Positions 1 to 8,928 of a stretch of DNA of 64,000 nucleotides are shown piece after piece. Position 1 is the first letter of the stretch, and the number at the start of each line of letters is the position of its first letter. Source of the DNA: Azoarcus sp. Aa7 (GTDB taxonomy: Bacteria; Pseudomonadota; Gammaproteobacteria; Burkholderiales; Rhodocyclaceae); NCBI RefSeq assembly GCF_014822185.1, contig NZ_QVLR01000079.1:37401-101400 (forward strand). Reading direction: 5' to 3'. A program made the translations under genes and the position numbers. The notes beneath the pieces are model-generated. The model was not told where the DNA came from, searched no databases, and saw only the letters and a list, made by a program, of their open reading frames with translations.

Positions 1-1216
1 GCGACAGGTCCGAGGGCAGGGCGATGCCGTGCTCGCGCAGGATCATCACGAGATCGGACAGCATCGCACCGATGTCGAGCTGCTTGAGGGGAACCCCCTT
101 GTACTGGTCGACGAAGGTGTCGATCTCGTGGCGCAGGTGTTCCGGTTCGGTTTCGGGCGCTTCGGCGTCCCGCCATTCGAGCAGCACGTCGGCAACGGCA
201 GCTGCGTCGTTCGAGACGAGGCCGTTGAGCAGGACGGCGAGCTCGTAGCGGCGCGATTCGGAAAGCCGGCCGACCATGCCGAAGTCGATGAAGGCGATGC
301 GATTGCCGTGCAGGTAGAAGACGTTGCCGGGGTGCGGGTCGGCGTGGAAGAAGCCGTCTTCGAGCATCATCTTCAGCACGGCCGACGCGCCTCGGCGGGC
401 GAGGAGCTTGCGTTCGAGCCCCGCGGTATCAACAGCTGCCAGGTCGCGCCCGGCGATGCCGTCGATGTAGTCCTGCACGTTCAGGCGTTCGCCGCACCAC
501 TGCCAGTGCACGCGCGGGATGACGATCTCCGGGCGGCCGATGAAGCTTGCGGCGACACGTTCGGCGTAGCGGCACTCGGCGGCGAAGTCGATTTCGCGGC
601 GTAGCGACAGCGTGAATTCGCGCACGACCTGGCAGGGGCGGTAGCGGCGCAGGTCCGGCGCTTCGGCTTCGATGATCTCGGCGAGGCGGGCGAGCAGCCG
701 CAAGTCCGCCTCGATGATCGGGCGGATGCCAGGCCGGCGCACTTTCAGGATCACCGGGCGGCCGTCGTGTAGCCGGGCACGGTATACCTGCGCGAGCGAG
801 GCCGCCGCGAGCGGCTGGGTGTCGAGTTCGGCGAAGGCGGTTTCGGGGGCTTCGCCGAGATCCTCGGTGAGCTGTTCGCGCACCTGTTCGAAGGGAACGG
901 CGGGGGCCGAATCCTGCAGGCGGCCGAACTCGGCGATCCATTCCGGTGGAAACAGGTCGACCCGCGTGGCGAGGATCTGGCCGAGCTTGATGAAGGTCGG
1001 GCCGAGCTCTTCGAAGGCGCGGCGCACGCGCGCCGGAGGTTCGAGGCGGGCCAGTTCCTCGGGCTCGGTCCAGTGCAGGGCCTTGCCAGCGCGCTCCAGT
1101 GTGTCGGCAAGGCCTATGCGGCGTACGAGATCGCCGAAGCCGTAGCGGATCAGGACGGCGGCGATGTCGTGGGCGCGTGTCAGCTCACGCGCCGCGCCGA
1201 GCGCTTTCCACAGCAT
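1..1216 (-). CDS. ubiB: UbiB/AarF (ABC1) family atypical kinase, 3' end outside window
   Basis: The first 405 residues are visible; the C-terminus runs off the left edge. The protein starts MLWKALGAARELTRAHD and carries the ABC1-kinase hallmarks: a KLGQ motif in the stretch after GPTFI, an alanine-rich AAASLAQVY loop, the ILKV lysine strand, an HADPHPGN catalytic loop and IDFG. Members of this family are ATP-binding membrane-associated proteins needed for ubiquinone biosynthesis (COQ8/UbiB). The start overlaps the stop of the upstream gene by one base (TGATG), which suggests translational coupling. A more general AarF-like role cannot be excluded because the C-terminal membrane segments are missing from view. 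Confidence 0.85.
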   Translation of the reverse strand, partial: MLWKALGAARELTRAHDIAAVLIRYGFGDLVRRIGLADTLERAGKALHWTEPEELARLEPPARVRRAFEELGPTFIKLGQILATRVDLFPPEWIAEFGRLQDSAPAVPFEQVREQLTEDLGEAPETAFAELDTQPLAAASLAQVYRARLHDGRPVILKVRRPGIRPIIEADLRLLARLAEIIEAEAPDLRRYRPCQVVREFTLSLRREIDFAAECRYAERVAASFIGRPEIVIPRVHWQWCGERLNVQDYIDGIAGRDLAAVDTAGLERKLLARRGASAVLKMMLEDGFFHADPHPGNVFYLHGNRIAFIDFGMVGRLSESRRYELAVLLNGLVSNDAAAVADVLLEWRDAEAPETEPEHLRHEIDTFVDQYKGVPLKQLDIGAMLSDLVMILREHGIALPSDLS

Positions 1217-1890
1217 CAGGCCTGCGGATCGTGCGGTCCGCCCTTCCCATTGTCCGAACCCGCCGGGTGCAGGCGGTCGGCGATGCCCCGGAGCATCCCC
1301 GAGGCGAGTGCGGCGAGCAGGCCCGCCTCGTTGCGCAGGGTCTGGGCGCTGCTTTGCACCTGCTCGCGCGTGAGCTCTGCGACGGCACGCGCGAGGTCTG
1401 CGCCCGCGTTCGCGACGCGACCACCGACTGCGGTGCCGCTGTTGCGGGCGTGCTCGGCGAGCTCGTGCAGCGTCGCGCGCGCGAGGCCGGTTGCGCCGCG
1501 TCCCGCGTCGGACAGCGTGCGCAGGAAGTTCGACTCCATGGCACCCAGCTGGTCGAGCGTGCCGCGGATTTCCTGGCGCGAGTATTCGCTGCCGCGCCCG
1601 ACCGCTTCCTTCACGGCGAGCAGCGTGGCTTGGGCCGCGGACGCAAGGGCCTCGTCCAGCCCGCGCACCGCTTCGCGGATGGCTTCGGTGCGTTCGCGAT
1701 CGGGGCGCTCGATGCCTTGTTGCGCGCCCCTGAGCACGGCGTCGGTGACGTGTTTGAGCGCGTCGGTGTCGAGCTTGCCGTGCGACAGCGCCCCCAGCGT
1801 GATCGTCCGTACGCGTTCGGCGACCACAGCCGGATCGCCGCCGACCGCAGCCTCGACGTCGCGTTCAATGCTTTCGAAGTCCTGACTCAT
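1216..1890 (-). CDS. Helical protein of unknown function (resembles DUF6781)
   Basis: A 224-residue protein, rich in alanine and charged residues, predicted almost entirely alpha-helical, with no signal peptide or clear membrane segment. The start MSQDFESIERD is chosen because an AGGGGA ribosome-binding site lies just upstream; an in-frame ATG at 1941 would add 17 unconvincing residues. It resembles proteins filed under DUF6781 and has an amphipathic phasin-like look, but I do not recognise a function. It is coupled by a one-base overlap to the UbiB-like kinase gene, so the two are co-transcribed. Confidence 0.65.
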   Translation of the reverse strand: MSQDFESIERDVEAAVGGDPAVVAERVRTITLGALSHGKLDTDALKHVTDAVLRGAQQGIERPDRERTEAIREAVRGLDEALASAAQATLLAVKEAVGRGSEYSRQEIRGTLDQLGAMESNFLRTLSDAGRGATGLARATLHELAEHARNSGTAVGGRVANAGADLARAVAELTREQVQSSAQTLRNEAGLLAALASGMLRGIADRLHPAGSDNGKGGPHDPQA

Positions 1891-2091
1891 GACGTTCCCC
1901 TGTTCGTACGGCGTCCGGCGGGGCGCCGATGCTGTTGCCACATGTTTAAAGTATGGCCTCCGGAAAGGTGGATGGCGATGGAATTTTTGACGCTATCCAG
2001 ACTGCAACGCCGTGCTGCCGATCGTGTCCTGCGGTCTGTGTGGCTTACCATTGCGCACTCGACCATTGCCACCGTCTCCCCGTTTCTTGCC

Positions 2092-3579
2092 ATGTCCGAT
2101 TCCGTTTCGCCCGTCTTCTCCGGTCTCGAACCCGCTCCCGTGTGGGCGCATTTCTCCACGCTGTGCCGCATCCCGCGCCAGTCCAAGGCAGAGGGCACTC
2201 TGCGCGACCTGCTGCGTGACCGGGCACTGGCGCGCGGACTGACGGCATCGGTCGATGCGGCGGGAAACCTGCTGATCCGCAAACCCGCGCGCCGGGGTTG
2301 CGAGGGTGCGCCGGGTGTCGTGCTGCAGGCGCATCTGGACATGGTGTGCCAGAAGACGGCCGATTCGGCGCACGACTTTTCCCGCGACGCCATCCGGGTG
2401 GAGCGGGACGGCGACTGGCTCGCTGCCACGGAGACAACGCTCGGTGCCGACAACGGCATCGGTGTGGCGATGATCCTCGCGGTGTTGGAAGACGATTCGC
2501 TCGAGCACGGGCCGGTCGAGGCCTTGCTCACCGTGGATGAGGAAGCCGGCATGGGTGGCGCGCAGGGGCTCGCTGCCGACGCGCTGCAGGGGCGGCTGAT
2601 GCTGAACCTCGACACCGAGGAATGGGGCGAGTTCTATATTGGCTGCGCCGGCGGGCTGGATGTGAACGTGCGGCGCGCGGGGCAGGCGGAGCCGCCTCCG
2701 GCCGGGACGCAGCAGTGGCAGATCGAGCTGCACGGCCTGCGCGGCGGGCATTCGGGCGTCGATATCCACGAGGAGCGCGGCAATGCGATCAAGCTGCTGG
2801 TGCGCGTGCTGCGCGATCTGGAGCGGCGGTTCGACCTGCGTCTCGGGGCGCTCGAAGGCGGTTCGGCGCGCAATGCGCTGCCGCGCGACGCGCGGGCACG
2901 AGTGGTGCTGCGGGCCGGATGCGGCGATGAACTAAGGCTTGCCCTCGCGGATTGGCAGGCGCGGCTGCGCGAGGAGTTGAAGGGCGTGGACGAGGGCGTG
3001 AGCCTGCGGGCGGCGCCCGTCACGGCTGCGGAACCGGTGATGTCCGCGCCGGAGCAGGCGGTGTGGCTCGCGTCGCTGCACGCGGCGCCGCATGGGGTGC
3101 GTCGGCGCAGCCTGAGTGTGCCGGGCGTCGTCGAGACCTCGAACAACCTCGGGATCGTCGCGCTGGGCCCGGAGGGCGGCTCTTGCAGCTGCATGGTGCG
3201 CTCGCTGCTCGACGGGGCGGCCCGCGCGCTCGGCGACGAGATCGTCAGCCTCTTCGGCCTGTCGGGAACGCCGGCCGAGGCATCGGGACACTACCCGGGC
3301 TGGGCGCCGAAGGCCGACTCGCCGCTGCTGGCGCTGTGCCGCGACGTGTATCGGCGCGAGTACGGGGCCGAGTCGCGCGTGCAGGTCATCCATGCCGGCC
3401 TCGAGTGCGGGCTCATCGCGGCGAAGTACCCCGACATGCAGATCGTGTCCTTCGGGCCGACGATACGCGGCGCCCACGCGCCGGGCGAGCGCGTCGAGAT
3501 CGCGTCGGTGGGGCGCGTGTGGCACCTGCTGGGCGCGATTCTCGCGGCGATCGCCGAACGGCATGTGGAGGAAGCATGA
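2092..3579 (+). CDS. pepD: Aminoacyl-histidine dipeptidase (Xaa-His dipeptidase, M20 family)
   Basis: A 495-residue cytosolic zinc peptidase that cleaves Xaa-His and related dipeptides. The N-terminus (VWAHFSTLCRIPRQS) matches the PepD pattern. Metal-site motifs are visible: VLQAHLDMVCQK near residue 80, LGADNGIG near 120 and a TVDEEAGMGGA stretch carrying the catalytic Glu pair near 150. The C-terminal half has HAGLECG and the FGPTIRGAHAPGERV ending typical of PepD. The length matches the E. coli enzyme (about 485). The open frame extends far upstream, but homology supports the ATG at 2092. An ATG at 1972 with a better ribosome-binding site would add 40 atypical residues. It overlaps the next gene by four bases. 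Confidence 0.9.
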   Translation: MSDSVSPVFSGLEPAPVWAHFSTLCRIPRQSKAEGTLRDLLRDRALARGLTASVDAAGNLLIRKPARRGCEGAPGVVLQAHLDMVCQKTADSAHDFSRDAIRVERDGDWLAATETTLGADNGIGVAMILAVLEDDSLEHGPVEALLTVDEEAGMGGAQGLAADALQGRLMLNLDTEEWGEFYIGCAGGLDVNVRRAGQAEPPPAGTQQWQIELHGLRGGHSGVDIHEERGNAIKLLVRVLRDLERRFDLRLGALEGGSARNALPRDARARVVLRAGCGDELRLALADWQARLREELKGVDEGVSLRAAPVTAAEPVMSAPEQAVWLASLHAAPHGVRRRSLSVPGVVETSNNLGIVALGPEGGSCSCMVRSLLDGAARALGDEIVSLFGLSGTPAEASGHYPGWAPKADSPLLALCRDVYRREYGAESRVQVIHAGLECGLIAAKYPDMQIVSFGPTIRGAHAPGERVEIASVGRVWHLLGAILAAIAERHVEEA

Positions 3580-3785
3580 ATCCCGAGCACCTCGAAGCGC
3601 TTGTGACCACCGCGATGCCTTTCGGCAAGTACAAGGGGCGGCTGATCGCCGATCTGCCGGGGAACTACCTGAACTGGTTCGCCCGCGAAGGCTTTCCGCC
3701 GGGCAGGCTGGGGCAGTTGCTCGCCCTGATGCACGAGCTCGATCACAACGGCCTGTCCGGACTGCTGACGCCGCTGCGGAAGTGA
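3576..3785 (+). CDS. DUF3820 family small protein
   Basis: A 69-residue protein with the compact DUF3820 pattern: MPFGKYKGRLIADLPGNYL followed by WFAREGFPPGRLG and a leucine-rich tail. The GKYKG core is the family signature. Some members are called putative quorum-sensing-regulated virulence factors; the biochemical role is unknown. Its ATG lies inside the pepD stop (ATGA overlap) behind a strong GGAGGAA ribosome-binding site, so it is translated with pepD. Confidence 0.8.
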   Translation: MNPEHLEALVTTAMPFGKYKGRLIADLPGNYLNWFAREGFPPGRLGQLLALMHELDHNGLSGLLTPLRK

Positions 3786-3799
3786 TTTCCGTATTGTCG

Positions 3800-3812
3800 A
3801 ATTCGGAAGCAA
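3800..3812 (+). promoter_or_regulatory. Ada box candidate (AAT-N6-GCAA)
   Basis: The sequence reads AAT TCGGAA GCAA, an exact fit to the AAT-N6-GCAA binding element of methylated Ada in E. coli. It lies 64 bp upstream of the ada start, and a weak -10-like TACAGT sits at 3844-3849. This would allow positive autoregulation of ada-alkA after methylation damage. The match is seen in the sequence; function is inferred. Confidence 0.55.
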
Positions 3813-3875
3813 GGACCGGAGTGCGGTCGGGGCCACGGATGCCTACAGTGTGGTTCACCGGATTCTGACGGGGCA

Positions 3876-4955
3876 ATGAAGATGTCGAGGCGAATCGAGG
3901 CACGTGCCGCCGTGACGGCGGCCGATCCGCGCTGGGCGGCGGTGCAGGCGCGCGATGCGACCGCTGACGGGGCGTTCTGCTACGCGGTGCGGACCACCGG
4001 CGTGTATTGCCGGCCATCGTGCGCGGCGCGCACGCCGCGGCCGGAGAATGTGGAGTTCTTCGCGACGGGCGAGGAGGCGGTCCGTGCCGGATATCGCGCG
4101 TGCCGGCGTTGCTCGCCGGACGGGCCTTCGCTCGCGCACCAACATGCGGAAGCGGTGGCCGCCTTGTGCCGGCAGATCGAGCAGGCGGAGGCGCCACCGA
4201 CGCTGGACGAACTGGCATGCTCGGCGAACATGAGCGCCTTTCACCTGCACCGCATCTTCAAAGCCGTCACCGGGACCACGCCCCGCGCCTATGCGAAGGC
4301 CTGCCGGGCGGCGCGGATGCGGGCGAAGCTCGATGGTGGCGCGACGGTGACCGATGCGCTCTACGCGGCGGGTTACGGTTCGAGCGGGCGCTTCTACGCG
4401 GATGCCGGCCGGACGCTGGGCATGACCGCCGGCAGCTACCGTGCGGGCGGCGCACGGCAGCAGATCCGTTTCGCGGTCGGCGAGTGCTCGCTCGGCGCGA
4501 TCCTCGTCGCGAGCACTGCACGCGGCGTTTGCGCGATCCTCATCGGCGACGATCCCGGCATCCTCGTGCGCGACCTTCAGGACCGCTTCCCGCGAGCCGA
4601 ACTGATTGGCAGCGACACGGATTACGAGCGCGTCGTGGCAACCGTGGTCGGCTTCGTCGAGGCGCCGAAACTGGGCCTGGACCTGCCGCTGGACCTGCGC
4701 GGCACGGCTTTCCAGCTGCGCGTGTGGCAGGCGCTGCAGGAGATTCCGGCAGGCGCGACCGCGAGCTATACGGAGATCGCACGGCGCATCGGCGCGCCCG
4801 CTGCGGTGCGTGCGGTCGCCGGCGCCTGTGCGGCCAACCCGCTCGCGGTGGCGATTCCGTGCCACCGCGTCGTGCGCAGCGACGGCGGCTTGTCGGGCTA
4901 TCGCTGGGGCATCGAACGCAAGCGTCTCCTGCTGGCGCGCGAAGCGGCGCAATGA
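3876..4955 (+). CDS. ada: Bifunctional transcriptional activator / O6-methylguanine-DNA methyltransferase Ada
   Basis: A 359-residue three-domain protein. The N-terminal methylphosphotriester repair domain has zinc-binding cysteines C45, C49, C76 and C79 in the TTGVYCRPSC and ACRRCSPDG contexts; C45 would be the methyl acceptor. An AraC-type helix-turn-helix follows at about residues 95-190. The C-terminal methyltransferase domain has the active-site PCHRVV with C329. Length and domain order match E. coli Ada (354 aa). It repairs alkylated DNA and, once methylated, activates its own operon. alkA follows with an ATGA overlap, and an Ada-box-like site lies upstream. Confidence 0.95.
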   Translation: MKMSRRIEARAAVTAADPRWAAVQARDATADGAFCYAVRTTGVYCRPSCAARTPRPENVEFFATGEEAVRAGYRACRRCSPDGPSLAHQHAEAVAALCRQIEQAEAPPTLDELACSANMSAFHLHRIFKAVTGTTPRAYAKACRAARMRAKLDGGATVTDALYAAGYGSSGRFYADAGRTLGMTAGSYRAGGARQQIRFAVGECSLGAILVASTARGVCAILIGDDPGILVRDLQDRFPRAELIGSDTDYERVVATVVGFVEAPKLGLDLPLDLRGTAFQLRVWQALQEIPAGATASYTEIARRIGAPAAVRAVAGACAANPLAVAIPCHRVVRSDGGLSGYRWGIERKRLLLAREAAQ

Positions 4956-5854
4956 CGCGACAGGCGGCCGTCTCGATCGCTCTTCCGGCCGGTTTCCGTG
5001 CGGGCGACATCCTGGCGTTCCATCGACGTGACACGCAGGAGCTGGCCGAACGCGTCACCGCGGAATCGCTCCACAAGGGCCTGTTGTGGGACGGGACTCC
5101 CGCCTGCCTGAGCGTGCGTTTCGCCGGCGGGATGGCGCGCGCGGAGATCGCGCTCGACGCGGAGCCGGCGCGGGACATCGAGCCGCGCTTCGGGACCATG
5201 GTGCGGCGCATGCTGGGGCTGGAGCAGGCGGTCGAGGCGTTCGAGGAACGCTTCCGCGACGATCCCGGTATCGGCCCGCTGATCTCGGCACAGAAGGGCC
5301 TGCGCGTGCCGGTCACGGCAACGCCCTTCGAGGCGCTGAGCTGGGCGGTGACGGGGCAGCAGATCAGCGTCGCAGCCGCCGTGTCGCTGCGGCGACGCTT
5401 GATCGCTGCCGCCGCTATCCGCCACACGTCGGGGCTGCTGTGCTATCCCGACGCGGCACGGCTCGCACACTTCGCCGAGGACGATCTCCGCGCCGCCGGC
5501 TTTTCGGCTGCGAAGGCGCGCACGCTACTGGCGCTGGCGCGGCAGGTCGCCGCCGGGGCGCTGCCGCTCGACGCCTGGGCCGAAACGGCATCCGTCGACG
5601 AGATGCGTTCCAGCCTGCTCGCGGTGCGCGGTGTCGGGCCGTGGACCGTCGATTACGTGCTGCTGCGGGGCTTCGGCTGGCTCGACGGATCGCTGCACGG
5701 CGACGTCGCGGTGCGTCGGGGGATGCAGGCGCTGCTGGGTGCGGAGGGCAGGGTGGGCGAAGCCGAGGCGAAGGAATGGCTCGCCCGCTATGCGCCGTGG
5801 CGTGCGCTGGTGGCCGCGCATCTCTGGGCTGCAGGGACGGCTGTGGCGTATTGA
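4952..5854 (+). CDS. alkA: DNA-3-methyladenine glycosylase II
   Basis: A 300-residue base-excision-repair glycosylase that removes alkylated purines. The helix-hairpin-helix motif AVRGVGPWTVDYVLLRGFG is followed by HGDVAVRRGM, whose Asp (about D251) corresponds to the catalytic aspartate of AlkA. The N-terminal third contains the AlkA-N-like region (LLWDGTPACLSVRF). The ATG overlaps the ada stop by four bases, so it belongs to the Ada adaptive-response operon, as in several other bacteria. The length is close to the E. coli enzyme (282 aa). Confidence 0.92.
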   Translation: MTRQAAVSIALPAGFRAGDILAFHRRDTQELAERVTAESLHKGLLWDGTPACLSVRFAGGMARAEIALDAEPARDIEPRFGTMVRRMLGLEQAVEAFEERFRDDPGIGPLISAQKGLRVPVTATPFEALSWAVTGQQISVAAAVSLRRRLIAAAAIRHTSGLLCYPDAARLAHFAEDDLRAAGFSAAKARTLLALARQVAAGALPLDAWAETASVDEMRSSLLAVRGVGPWTVDYVLLRGFGWLDGSLHGDVAVRRGMQALLGAEGRVGEAEAKEWLARYAPWRALVAAHLWAAGTAVAY

Positions 5855-6058
5855 GTAGCGGGCGTTCCCGAACTTGTCCGCAAGGATGGGGGCCGGAGGG
5901 GCCCGGTTCCCGTGCGCACATCGCGGGTCGCCCGGCCATGCGCCATGCTCGCGGAAAGCGCCGTTCGCATGCAAGCTCGATTAGGATGGTATGGCCGTGT
6001 ACTTGGATATGGTGAAATTCGTGATTCGCGAGCACTTGGGTGGAGGAACGCACGGCCG

Positions 6059-7180
6059 ATGACGGAACCGGCATTCATCGACATCGACGGCCGGCAGGTG
6101 CGCCTGCGCGGCGACTGGACGATTGCGAACTACGCGGCGCTCGCGCCCGACGTCGCGCGTCAGCGGTCCCGAATCGCCGATACCGTGGATGTCGACCTCG
6201 GCGCAGTCGGCGCACTTGACACCGCTGGCGTCAGCCTGCTGCACGATTTGCTGGGCAAGGACCGGCTGGCGGCGCTGGCCTCGGGCGAGAGCCCGCTGCC
6301 GCCCGAACGGCGCGCGCTGCTGCAGGCCGTGGCCGGCGTAATCGACGCCGCCCCGCCCGCGCCGCGCGTTGCGGGCTATGCCTTCGGCGACATCATGGAG
6401 CATGCCGGCATCGGCATGCTCGCCTTCTGGCGCCACGTGATCGACATCGCGGGGTTCATCGGCATCACGCTGGAGACGGCGTTCCACGTGATGCTGCGCC
6501 CGCGGCGCTGGCGCATCACCTCGCTCGCCGCGAACCTCGAACGCACGGGCCTAGACGCCGTACCCATCGTCGCGCTGCTGACCTTTCTCGTCGGCGCGGT
6601 GGTCGCCTTCCTCGGCGCCACGGTGCTGGCCGGTTTCGGCGCCAGCATCTTCACGGTCGATCTCGTCGCGTTCTCCTTCCTGCGCGAGTTCGGGCCGATG
6701 CTCACCGCGATCATCGTCGCCGGACGCACGGCGAGCGCCTTCACCGCGCAGATCGGTTCGATGCGCGCGAACGAGGAAATCGACGCGATCCGCGTGGGCG
6801 GACTGAATCCCGTCGAGCTGCTCGTCGTACCGCGCGTCGCCGCACTGCTGCTGGCCCTGCCGATGCTGAGCTTCGTCGCGATGATTTCGGGCATCGTCGG
6901 CGGCATGCTGGTGTGTGCGCTGACGCTCGAGATTTCACCGACGATGTTCCTGTCGGTGCTGGAAAGCCACGTCGGGCTGCGGCATTTCTTCGTCGGCATC
7001 GCCAAGGCGCCGATCTTCGCCTTCCTGATCGCCGTCATTGGCTGCCTGGAAGGTTTCAGGGTGGAGGGCAGCGCGCAATCCGTCGGCGAGCACACGACCT
7101 CGTCCGTCGTGCAGTCCATCTTCATCGTGATCGTCGTCGATGCGGTGGCGGCGCTGTTCTGCATGGAGATGGGCTGGTGA
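6059..7180 (+). CDS. MlaE/YrbE-family lipid ABC transporter permease with N-terminal STAS-like domain
   Basis: A 373-residue inner-membrane permease of the MCE lipid-transport system. Residues 1-95 form a STAS-like domain (DIDGRQVRLRGDWTIANY, then VDLGAVGALDTAGVSLL), as found when MlaB and MlaE are fused. The remainder is the MlaE/YrbE permease with several hydrophobic segments and the conserved core EFGPMLTAIIVAGRTASAF followed by a GSMRANEEIDA stretch. The ATG at 6059 starts the STAS domain cleanly; a longer frame from 5912 adds low-complexity residues. It overlaps the ATPase gene by a GTGA. Confidence 0.9.
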   Translation: MTEPAFIDIDGRQVRLRGDWTIANYAALAPDVARQRSRIADTVDVDLGAVGALDTAGVSLLHDLLGKDRLAALASGESPLPPERRALLQAVAGVIDAAPPAPRVAGYAFGDIMEHAGIGMLAFWRHVIDIAGFIGITLETAFHVMLRPRRWRITSLAANLERTGLDAVPIVALLTFLVGAVVAFLGATVLAGFGASIFTVDLVAFSFLREFGPMLTAIIVAGRTASAFTAQIGSMRANEEIDAIRVGGLNPVELLVVPRVAALLLALPMLSFVAMISGIVGGMLVCALTLEISPTMFLSVLESHVGLRHFFVGIAKAPIFAFLIAVIGCLEGFRVEGSAQSVGEHTTSSVVQSIFIVIVVDAVAALFCMEMGW

Positions 7181-7986
7181 CGAACGTCATCGAAGTGCGC
7201 GGCGTGCGCAACCAGTTCGGCCGCCAGGTGGTGCACGACGGCCTCGATCTGGACGTGCGCCGCGGCGAGATCCTGAGCGTGGTCGGCGGCTCGGGCACCG
7301 GCAAGTCCGTCCTGCTGCGCACCATCGTCGGCCTGAACCGGCCCGCGGCGGGCAGCGTCAGCGTGTTCGGCGAGGATCTGCTCGGCCTGCCCACAGCGCG
7401 GCGGGTCGCCATCGAGCGGCGCTTCGGCGTGCTATTCCAGAAGGGCGCGCTGTTCTCGTCGCTGACCGTCGCCGAGAACGTCGCGCTGCCGCTCATCGAG
7501 CACGCCGGGCTCAAGGCCGGCGAGGCGGCGCGGCTGGCTGCGCTCAAGATCGCGCTCGCCGGCTTGCCGGCCAATGCGGGCGAAAAATACCCGGCAGAGC
7601 TCTCCGGCGGGATGATCAAGCGCGCGGCCCTGGCGCGCGCGCTTGCGCTCGACCCCGACATCCTGTTCCTCGACGAACCGACCGCAGGGCTCGATCCGAT
7701 CGGCGCCGCCGCGTTCGACGAGCTGATCCTCACCCTGCGCGACGCGCTCGGCCTCACCGTCTTCATGGTCACGCACGATCTCGACACGATCTACACCATC
7801 ACCGACCGGGTGGCCGTGCTCGCGCAGAAGCGCGTTCTCGTGAATGACCGTCTCGACGTCGTCGCGGACTTCGACGACGCGTGGATTCGCGAATATTTCC
7901 ACGGTCCGCGCGGACGCGCCGCCGCGCAGGCCGCTCCGCCCGCGCAGCGGGCGCCGCATAACCTTTCCCACGGGGGACAAGCCTGA
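7177..7986 (+). CDS. MlaF-like ABC transporter ATP-binding protein
   Basis: A 269-residue ATPase with Walker A GGSGTGKS (about residues 37-44), a Q-loop within FGVLFQKGALFSSLTV, signature LSGGMIKRAALARAL, and Walker B ILFLDEPTAGLD. The LSGGM signature and FSSLTVAENV are typical of MlaF. Translation starts at a GTG that overlaps the permease stop. The C-terminal tail beyond about residue 245 is Ala/Pro-rich and variable. It energises lipid transport with the permease upstream and the MCE protein downstream. The absence of a closer ATG supports the GTG start. Confidence 0.9.
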   Translation: MTNVIEVRGVRNQFGRQVVHDGLDLDVRRGEILSVVGGSGTGKSVLLRTIVGLNRPAAGSVSVFGEDLLGLPTARRVAIERRFGVLFQKGALFSSLTVAENVALPLIEHAGLKAGEAARLAALKIALAGLPANAGEKYPAELSGGMIKRAALARALALDPDILFLDEPTAGLDPIGAAAFDELILTLRDALGLTVFMVTHDLDTIYTITDRVAVLAQKRVLVNDRLDVVADFDDAWIREYFHGPRGRAAAQAAPPAQRAPHNLSHGGQA

Positions 7987-8928
7987 ATGGAAACACGTGC
8001 CCATCACGTGCTGATCGGATTCTTCACCCTGCTGGTGGTCGGGGCAGCGCTGATGTTCGCGCTGTGGCTCGGCAAGACCGACAGCGACAAGCAGTTCCGC
8101 ACCTACGACGTCGTCTTCCAGGAGGCGGTCACCGGCCTCTCCAAGGGCAGCACGGTCGAGTTCAACGGCATCAAGATCGGCGACGTGTCGAGCCTGCGAC
8201 TCGATCCGCAGGACCCGCGCCGCGTGTTCGCACGGGTGCGCGTCGACGCCGAGGCGCCAGTGCGAAGCGACACCCGCGCGCGCCTCGTCCCCGCCGGGAT
8301 CACCGGCATCTCGATCATCCGCCTGAGCAGCGGCGACGATCCTGCGAGCACGCCGCTCGAAGGCGAAGCGGGCCAGGTGCCGGTCATCGTCGCGACGCCG
8401 TCGCCGCTCAGCAAGCTGCTGGCCGACGGCGAGGACGCCATGCTCAATGCGAACCAGGTGCTGCTGCAGGCGCGCGAGCTCTTTTCCGCGGAAAACGTCG
8501 CAAGCGTCGGCCGCATGGTGCACAACCTGGAACAAGCCACCGGCGCGATCGCGGCCCAGCGCGAGGATCTCGGCCGCGCACTGAAAGAACTGGCCGGGGC
8601 GAGCGAGCAGGCCAACGCGACGCTGGCCGAAGCGGCGAAGCTGGCGAAGGCGACCAACCGGCTCGTCGACGAGCGCGGCGTGCAGACGCTGCAAAGCGCC
8701 CAGAACGCCATGGCCGCCTTCGAACGCGCGATGGAGAAGGTCGATACGCTGCTCGCCGAAAACCGCGTGCAGCTCGCCACCGGGGTGCGCGGCGCGGCCG
8801 AGCTCGGGCCAGCGCTGACCGAACTGCAGGACACGCTCGTGTCGGTGCGGGCGATCGCCCGGCAGCTCGAAAACCGGCCCGCGGACTACCTGCTGGGCAA
8901 TGAATCGATGAAGGAATTCAAGCCATGA
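7987..8928 (+). CDS. MlaD/MCE-domain lipid transport protein
   Basis: A 313-residue protein with one N-terminal membrane segment (about residues 9-28), then an MCE domain starting at YDVVFQEAVTGLSKGSTVEFNGIKIG, and a long helical C-terminal part (about 140-300) with coiled-coil character. MCE proteins form periplasmic hexamers that carry phospholipids or sterol-like lipids. It is longer than E. coli MlaD (183 aa), more like MCE proteins that make needles across the periplasm. Its start codon directly abuts the stop of the ATPase gene. Confidence 0.88.
   Translation: METRAHHVLIGFFTLLVVGAALMFALWLGKTDSDKQFRTYDVVFQEAVTGLSKGSTVEFNGIKIGDVSSLRLDPQDPRRVFARVRVDAEAPVRSDTRARLVPAGITGISIIRLSSGDDPASTPLEGEAGQVPVIVATPSPLSKLLADGEDAMLNANQVLLQARELFSAENVASVGRMVHNLEQATGAIAAQREDLGRALKELAGASEQANATLAEAAKLAKATNRLVDERGVQTLQSAQNAMAAFERAMEKVDTLLAENRVQLATGVRGAAELGPALTELQDTLVSVRAIARQLENRPADYLLGNESMKEFKP

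Noticed and set aside
5855..6058. Possible small gene between alkA and the MCE operon
   Set aside because: Frames here are short, lack a ribosome-binding site and only extend the permease N-terminus with low-complexity residues.
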